Source: Alphaproteobacteria bacterium (GTDB lineage Bacteria; Pseudomonadota; Alphaproteobacteria; DSM-16000; Inquilinaceae). Taken from it: DNA of 64,000 nucleotides. Made by a program: the position numbers and the translations under genes. The stretch is taken from positions 1 to 64,000 of the forward strand of contig JANQSN010000053.1 in assembly GCA_028284045.1 (NCBI GenBank), written 5' to 3'. This document shows positions 58,870 through 64,000 of this stretch, piece by piece. How positions within the stretch are numbered: position 1 is the first letter of the stretch; each line of letters begins with the position of its first letter. A model generated the notes under the pieces. It worked only from the letters and a program-made list of their open reading frames with translations, was not told where the DNA came from and did not search any database.

Positions 58870-60321
58870 CTACAGCAATACCCTTTTTGACAATCCAGGA
58901 TGAAGCATGATTGTATTTGGAAATACAATGCGAGCTCGTCTATTCAAGTATCGAAAATGAAGCTTATTTAACCGCACACCGATCGCGCTAAAATAAAATA
59001 GAACTTCAAGTACTTGCTTGGCATTGAGCGCGCCATCGGTCCCTATAACTTCATTGTATTTCGTCTCAAAGGTCTCACTGCTCATGGTGAGGGAGCGTTT
59101 GTGGGCAAAAACCTCCATTATTCTCTCAAAATCCGGCAAAATCATATGGCATTCGTCGAATATTTCTTGAAAAAAGTACCTTGAATATTCATCAGCTTGG
59201 GCGACTATATCGCTGTTATCAATTTTCTCCCGACCCTCGGCTACCGCACGAAGACTGCAAAGCTGAATGAATTTCAAAATATCTCTCGGGCGACTATGGG
59301 TATGGTCCAGCATATAATCGAAAAGGCCCTGTTGTTGCCCGGATAACCTCGATTTCATGCTACTTGTCTGAATGGGGCCGCCTGAGTTATTGCGCAGGAA
59401 ATTAAATACCGGTGCGTCGCCGGTCATGCGGTAGGTGACAAGGTTCGTGAGCTGGGCGCGTGACCAGGTGAGGTCGAATACCCCATCGCTCCACTTGTTT
59501 TTATCGGGATCGACAATTAGATCAAAAATATCATCTCGAAGAAGAACAATTGGTTTTATTCTGCTTTTGTTAAATGAGTTGGCAATCTGCGTTGATGCTC
59601 TAATAAGTCCCCGAAGAAGCAAAAAATAATTTGAATCTGGAGAACGATTCTCAAGTCCAGTATAATCTTCGTGTAATTCATCAAAAATAACAAATACCTC
59701 GGTATCGCCAAGTTTTGTTAGCAGAAATTCCTCTAATACAATAACTCGATCCCGAAGTGAGAGATTCCTGCGCACGGAAGAGTCGGATCTGCTATACTCC
59801 CCACCGATCGTGAATGCAGAAACCTTGAAACCAGTGGACATCCAATCTCTCACCACACGATCAAGTGCAATAGAAGGATTTGATGGAAACTGTTCTCGGA
59901 GTACCTCGCGTGTCTTAAGATCGACTAGAGAGCTTCGTGACAACAGAAAACAAACATTAGAATACACAAGAAACTTCCAAAGAGTAATATAATGAGATGG
60001 TTTAGGGAAATTCGTATCTTTGAATTCGTAGAGAAAATTAAAGGGAAAGTCCTTGAATGAAAGTACACAGGCCAGGATCTTAGAGTCTTCGCGAGCGGCA
60101 CGCACAAGTGTCTCGGCAATAGAGGTTTTTCCAGAGCCCTTTCGTCCAATAACGATACTCCTCAATCCGGATCTAATCTCTTCAAATCCGTCGAACTCGT
60201 AGAACAAATCACCCTCTTCTTGCGAAGCGTCTAGCCTCCAGTGGGTCGCAGCTTCTAGAATTTCTCGGTTTGTATTCAAAGAAGCAATCTCCGTATTCGG
60301 AGCGCGCGTGTCGCAAGCCAT
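58870..60321 (-). CDS. AT-rich P-loop ATPase (Sll1717-like)
   Basis: The 483-residue protein has Walker A IGRKGSGKTS (residues 56-65), a Walker-B-like region (FVIFDELHEDY), and a C-terminal part with RDILKFIQLC and INFRYLNRRARIVF-like strands. It resembles P-loop ATPases annotated Sll1717 family, as I recall. Composition is clearly more AT-rich than the relaxase side, suggesting separate acquisition. ATG 60321 has AAAGGA at 9 nt; a longer frame to 60357 lacks a site. It stands alone on the minus strand near the right end of the element. Function unknown; defence is possible from the location. Confidence 0.72.
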   Translation of the reverse strand: MACDTRAPNTEIASLNTNREILEAATHWRLDASQEEGDLFYEFDGFEEIRSGLRSIVIGRKGSGKTSIAETLVRAAREDSKILACVLSFKDFPFNFLYEFKDTNFPKPSHYITLWKFLVYSNVCFLLSRSSLVDLKTREVLREQFPSNPSIALDRVVRDWMSTGFKVSAFTIGGEYSRSDSSVRRNLSLRDRVIVLEEFLLTKLGDTEVFVIFDELHEDYTGLENRSPDSNYFLLLRGLIRASTQIANSFNKSRIKPIVLLRDDIFDLIVDPDKNKWSDGVFDLTWSRAQLTNLVTYRMTGDAPVFNFLRNNSGGPIQTSSMKSRLSGQQQGLFDYMLDHTHSRPRDILKFIQLCSLRAVAEGREKIDNSDIVAQADEYSRYFFQEIFDECHMILPDFERIMEVFAHKRSLTMSSETFETKYNEVIGTDGALNAKQVLEVLFYFSAIGVRLNKLHFRYLNRRARIVFPNTIMLHPGLSKRVLL

Positions 60322-61061
<740 letters not shown>

Positions 61062-61655
61062 ATGGCCGACAACCACCGACCGACCCACCGGGCCGGGATC
61101 TTCGACACGCCCTGCGGTCCCATGATCGCCGTGGTCCGCGGCGACGGCGCCCTGGTCCGGCTGGATTTCTTCGACGGGCGGGACGCCGAGGCCGCCGGCA
61201 ACCCGACGGACGGGGCGGACTTCATCTGGCGCGGCGGCCGCGTTCGCCGCGACGACGGCGCCGTCGCGGCGGTCGCGCTGCAGCTTGGCGAGTACTACGC
61301 CGGCACACGGCGGACCTTCGACCTGGTGCTGGCGCCGGAGGGCAACGCCTTCCTGCAGCGCGCCTGGCAGGCGCTCCGCCAGGTGCGGTACGGCGAGACG
61401 GTGTCCTATGGCGAGCTGGCGCGCCGCGTCGATCCGCCGACCTCCGCGCGCGCCATGGGGCGGGCGAACGCCGTCAACCCGATCTCCGTCGTCGTGCCCT
61501 GCCACCGCGTGATCGGCGCCGATGGCCGGCTGACCGGCTATGGCGGCGGCCTTCCCCGAAAGGCCCGTCTGTTGGCGCTGGAAGGGGCGTTGCCGGCGCA
61601 AGGCCAGGGCGAACTGCCGCTGTCGCCGACCGCGGCAGCGGACCCGCGGTCGTGA
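61062..61655 (+). CDS. ogt: Methylated-DNA--[protein]-cysteine S-methyltransferase
   Basis: The 197-residue protein has an N-terminal Ada-like domain followed by the methyltransferase domain with VSYGELARRVDPPTSARAMG, the helix-turn-helix arginine finger region, and the active-site motif VVVPCHRVIGADGRLTGYGG (Cys about 147). It removes O6-alkylguanine by irreversible transfer to its own cysteine. It is the first backbone gene after the element, coupled to the next gene by GTGA overlap. GGAGGAAGG precedes the start. Confidence 0.93.
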   Translation: MADNHRPTHRAGIFDTPCGPMIAVVRGDGALVRLDFFDGRDAEAAGNPTDGADFIWRGGRVRRDDGAVAAVALQLGEYYAGTRRTFDLVLAPEGNAFLQRAWQALRQVRYGETVSYGELARRVDPPTSARAMGRANAVNPISVVVPCHRVIGADGRLTGYGGGLPRKARLLALEGALPAQGQGELPLSPTAAADPRS

Positions 61656-62887
61656 GCGGAGGACCGCCGCCGGCCGGGTCGTCGTCGCTGAAGCGAGTCG
61701 AGGCCCGGCGGATCGCGCTGGCGGCCCAGGGATTCGCCGCCCGCCGTTCAACCGCGCCGTCCGGTTGGCCGCGCATCGCCCGGGCGATCGACACCATGGG
61801 CCTCTTGCAGATCGACTCGGTCAATGTCCTGGTGCGCTCGCACTACCTGCCGGTGTTCTCGCGCATCGGCGCCTATGACCGGGCGCGCCTCGACCGGCGG
61901 ACCCTGGCGCCGCGCGGCCGGCACCTGTTCGAGTGCTGGGCGCATGAGGCCTCCTTCGTCCCGCTCGACGACCACCCGCTGATGCGCTGGCGCATGGCCC
62001 GCGCACGGCGCGGCGACGGCGTCTACAAGGGGCTTGCCGCCTTCGGGCGGGAGCGAGCGGCCTATGTCGACGCGGTGCGGGCGGAGGTGGCGGCGCGCGG
62101 GCCGGTGACGGTCGGTGAGCTGTCCGCCCCGGGGGAGCGCAGCGGCGCCTGGTGGGGCTGGAGCGACGGCAAGACCGCGTTGGAGTACCTGTTCGCGGTC
62201 GGCGAGGTGACCGCCGCCGGCCGCCGCGGGTTCGAGCGGGTCTACGACCGGGTCGACCGCGCCGTCCCGGCGGAGACGTTGAACCGGCCGACCCCCGATG
62301 AGCCGACGGCGATCCGCCACCTGGTGGCGCGCGCCGCGGCGGCGATGGGCGTGGCGACGGAGACGGACCTCCGCGACTACTACCGGTTGCCGGTAGCGGC
62401 CTGCCGCCACGCCGTCGCGGCGCTGGTGGAGGACGGCGTCCTGACGCCGGTCTCGGTGGAGGGCTGGGCGCAGCCCGCCTATCTGGCGCGCGATGCGGTG
62501 CTGCCCAACAGCCTGGCGCCGACGGCGCTGTTGTCGCCCTTCGACCCGCTGGTGTGGAACCGCGCCCGGGCGGAGCGGGTGTTCGGTTTCCACTACCGCC
62601 TGGAACTCTACACGCCGCCGGAGAAACGCCGGTTCGGCTACTACGTCCTGCCCTTCCTGATGAACGGACGGCTGGTCGGCCGCGTCGACCTGAAGGCCGA
62701 CCGCGCGGCCGGCGCGCTGCTGGTTCAGGGCGCGTTTGCCGAACGGGGCCAGTCGCCGGCACGCATCGCCGCGGCGCTCGCCCCGGAACTCGACCGGCTC
62801 GCCGCCTGGCTGGACCTGGCGGGAACCCGGATCACGCCGAACGGCGATCTCGCTGGCCACCTCCGGTCGGGAGGCGGTGTGTCCTGA
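61652..62887 (+). CDS. Winged-helix DNA-binding protein, YcaQ/AlkX-like DNA glycosylase
   Basis: The 411-residue protein begins with a GTG start overlapping the ogt stop. Motifs IARAIDTMGLLQIDSVNVLV (region around residue 45), ARSHYLP-type (VRSHYLPVFSRIG), ECWAHEASFVP and the later LLSPFDPLVWNRARAERVFG and FHYRLELYTPPEKRRFGYYV match the YcaQ/AlkX family, whose members excise DNA interstrand crosslinks or bulky alkyl adducts. The pairing with ogt supports an alkylation-repair operon. Confidence 0.88.
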   Translation: MSGGPPPAGSSSLKRVEARRIALAAQGFAARRSTAPSGWPRIARAIDTMGLLQIDSVNVLVRSHYLPVFSRIGAYDRARLDRRTLAPRGRHLFECWAHEASFVPLDDHPLMRWRMARARRGDGVYKGLAAFGRERAAYVDAVRAEVAARGPVTVGELSAPGERSGAWWGWSDGKTALEYLFAVGEVTAAGRRGFERVYDRVDRAVPAETLNRPTPDEPTAIRHLVARAAAAMGVATETDLRDYYRLPVAACRHAVAALVEDGVLTPVSVEGWAQPAYLARDAVLPNSLAPTALLSPFDPLVWNRARAERVFGFHYRLELYTPPEKRRFGYYVLPFLMNGRLVGRVDLKADRAAGALLVQGAFAERGQSPARIAAALAPELDRLAAWLDLAGTRITPNGDLAGHLRSGGGVS

Positions 62888-62895
62888 CGCTCGCG

Positions 62896-64000
62896 TTAGT
62901 CCCAGCAACCTAAGATAACGGTGTAATCGTCAGCCATGTCCGCAATATCCGCGAAGCTATGCTGATTGGAATCGCTGTTCTCATGGTAGTCAATGCCGGC
63001 TTGCACGAGCATCGCCTCAGCGAACTGTGACTTAACGGCGAAATTCACGTTCTCTGGGACTGAACCGGATGAGGAAGCGACCGATTCACGATCGAGCCTG
63101 GCAACAACCACGCCGACGAGGTTGCCAAACCGATCTAGAACCGGTCCACCGCTATTGCCGCTTTGTATGGGAGCCGTAATCTGCATGTATTGTCGATCTG
63201 ACCCGATACCTGAAAGCGAACTGATCAGTCCATTCGTAATGTTGAGTTCAGGAGCAAGAATGCCGGTCAGCGGATAGCCTGCCGCTACAATTTCTTCTCC
63301 TAAACGTATCGCAGATCCGGATCGAAAACGAACATAATGTTCATTTTCTGATGGTGACCAGACTGCAGCTAGGTCATTTGATTCATCAAAATGTCGAATG
63401 AATGCATAATCCGATTCCGGTATTCTATCGAATTGATCAACTAGACTATTGGTCAAAGGGTCGATAGATAGTTTAGTTACAAAATAACAACTCTCAACGA
63501 CATGGAGTGCAGTGAGAATTATACCATCCTCATTTACATAAACACCGCTTCCTGTCCCAACCAGAGATAAATGAGAATCTGATCGTGGGACCGATCCGGA
63601 CGCTTCTTGATCACCAAACCTCTCTGGTAAGTATGATCTTTCGGGATTTGTGGTGGTTTGTAGGAGAAGTCTCTCAACTGTCGGGTAGTTTCGTGATGGT
63701 CTGAGGTTCCGTCGCTCAAAGGGTTGGTATGAATTTGTGATTGCCATAGCTATTGGCATCATCTCTTCATGAACGTTTGCATGCCATAAGATTTTAATCC
63801 CTCTAATATATCCTTGATGCAGATGAAATCTCTGATAAAATATAATGTCTCCTTGAATGCCAGACACCACAAACCAGAGATCATGTAAAACACTGTATGT
63901 AACTAGTGTTTGCGGATGTAATATCATCTCATCATACCAAGACTGCAAATCGCTCCTGTTTGTTGCATAGAGTTTTAGTGTTTGAATGAGAATAGGATAA
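62896..64000 (-). CDS. Trypsin-like serine protease (S1C/DegP-like), 5' end outside the window
   Basis: The frame is open from the stop at 62896 to the right edge, giving at least 368 codons; the true start is not in the window. The protease core has GTGSGVYVNEDGIILTALHV (catalytic His), a likely catalytic Asp in DYAFIRHFDESNDLAAV, and APIQSGNSGGPVLDRFGNLV (catalytic Ser in GNSGG). The N-terminal part (ILHPQTLVTYSVLHDLWFVV) is unusual for a Deg protease and could be a sensor domain. Base composition is much more AT-rich than ogt and ycaQ, suggesting a second acquired segment. It lies tail to tail with ycaQ (8 bp apart). Confidence 0.8.
   Translation of the reverse strand, partial: YPILIQTLKLYATNRSDLQSWYDEMILHPQTLVTYSVLHDLWFVVSGIQGDIIFYQRFHLHQGYIRGIKILWHANVHEEMMPIAMAITNSYQPFERRNLRPSRNYPTVERLLLQTTTNPERSYLPERFGDQEASGSVPRSDSHLSLVGTGSGVYVNEDGIILTALHVVESCYFVTKLSIDPLTNSLVDQFDRIPESDYAFIRHFDESNDLAAVWSPSENEHYVRFRSGSAIRLGEEIVAAGYPLTGILAPELNITNGLISSLSGIGSDRQYMQITAPIQSGNSGGPVLDRFGNLVGVVVARLDRESVASSSGSVPENVNFAVKSQFAEAMLVQAGIDYHENSDSNQHSFADIADMADDYTVILGCWD

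Overview
The window comes from a GC-rich alphaproteobacterium, probably a Rhodospirillales-like lineage. This is inferred from a DUF2336 protein, a TAXI-type TRAP transporter, an Mla-type operon whose permease carries a STAS domain, high-GC codon use, and one exact alphaproteobacterial LexA box (GTTC-N7-GTTC). No 16S gene is present, so the genus cannot be fixed.

Region 1 (1-24.5 kb) is chromosomal backbone. It starts with the first 109 codons of a two-partner-secretion exoprotein. Then follow a crotonase, DUF2336, an HGHFHLF-motif hypothetical and a universal stress protein. Next are a TAXI TRAP binding protein and fused permease, a class III aminotransferase, and a four-gene lipid-transport operon (MlaE with STAS, MlaF, MlaD, lipoprotein). 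On the plus strand lie apt, a wbpB/D/E-like UDP-sugar cassette and mobA. The region ends with two lipoproteins, a DAO-type FAD oxidoreductase, an SLC13 permease, an AI-2E family exporter, tRNA-Thr(TGT), rlmB and tRNA-Tyr(GTA).

Region 2 (about 24.5-60.7 kb) is a mobile element next to the 3' end of tRNA-Tyr. Its integration module encodes a large serine recombinase, a second recombinase-like protein whose catalytic serine is replaced by alanine, and a 93-residue protein. Their promoter overlaps a consensus LexA box, so excision is probably SOS-linked. Behind it is a tightly overlapping operon with a VirD4/TraG coupling protein, several membrane proteins and a SprT-like zinc protease. Maintenance and transfer genes are parB, DUF736, ardC, a third serine recombinase, a relaxase and a MobC-like protein. 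No VirB-type mating-channel genes are visible, so this looks like a mobilizable element (IME) or a decayed ICE. Two copies of a 63-nt structured element precede parB and the DUF736 gene; they differ at three positions, two of which form one compensatory base-pair swap.

The cargo looks like a defence cluster: an OLD/TOPRIM nuclease with a UvrD helicase (class 2 OLD, Gabija-like), a DUF3800 protein with an HExxH protein, a VbhA/Fic toxin-antitoxin pair, a P-loop ATPase next to a 1028-residue STAND/TPR protein, an AT-rich P-loop ATPase at the right end, and an XRE regulator coupled to a GNAT-fold protein. The best candidates for an undescribed system are the STAND pair (52.1-56.6 kb), the SOS-controlled dual-recombinase module and the repeated leader element.

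Region 3 (61.06-62.9 kb) returns to backbone (ogt, ycaQ-like). Region 4 (62.9-64 kb) is AT-rich again and holds a trypsin-like serine protease gene open to the right edge. No CRISPR array or rRNA gene was seen.
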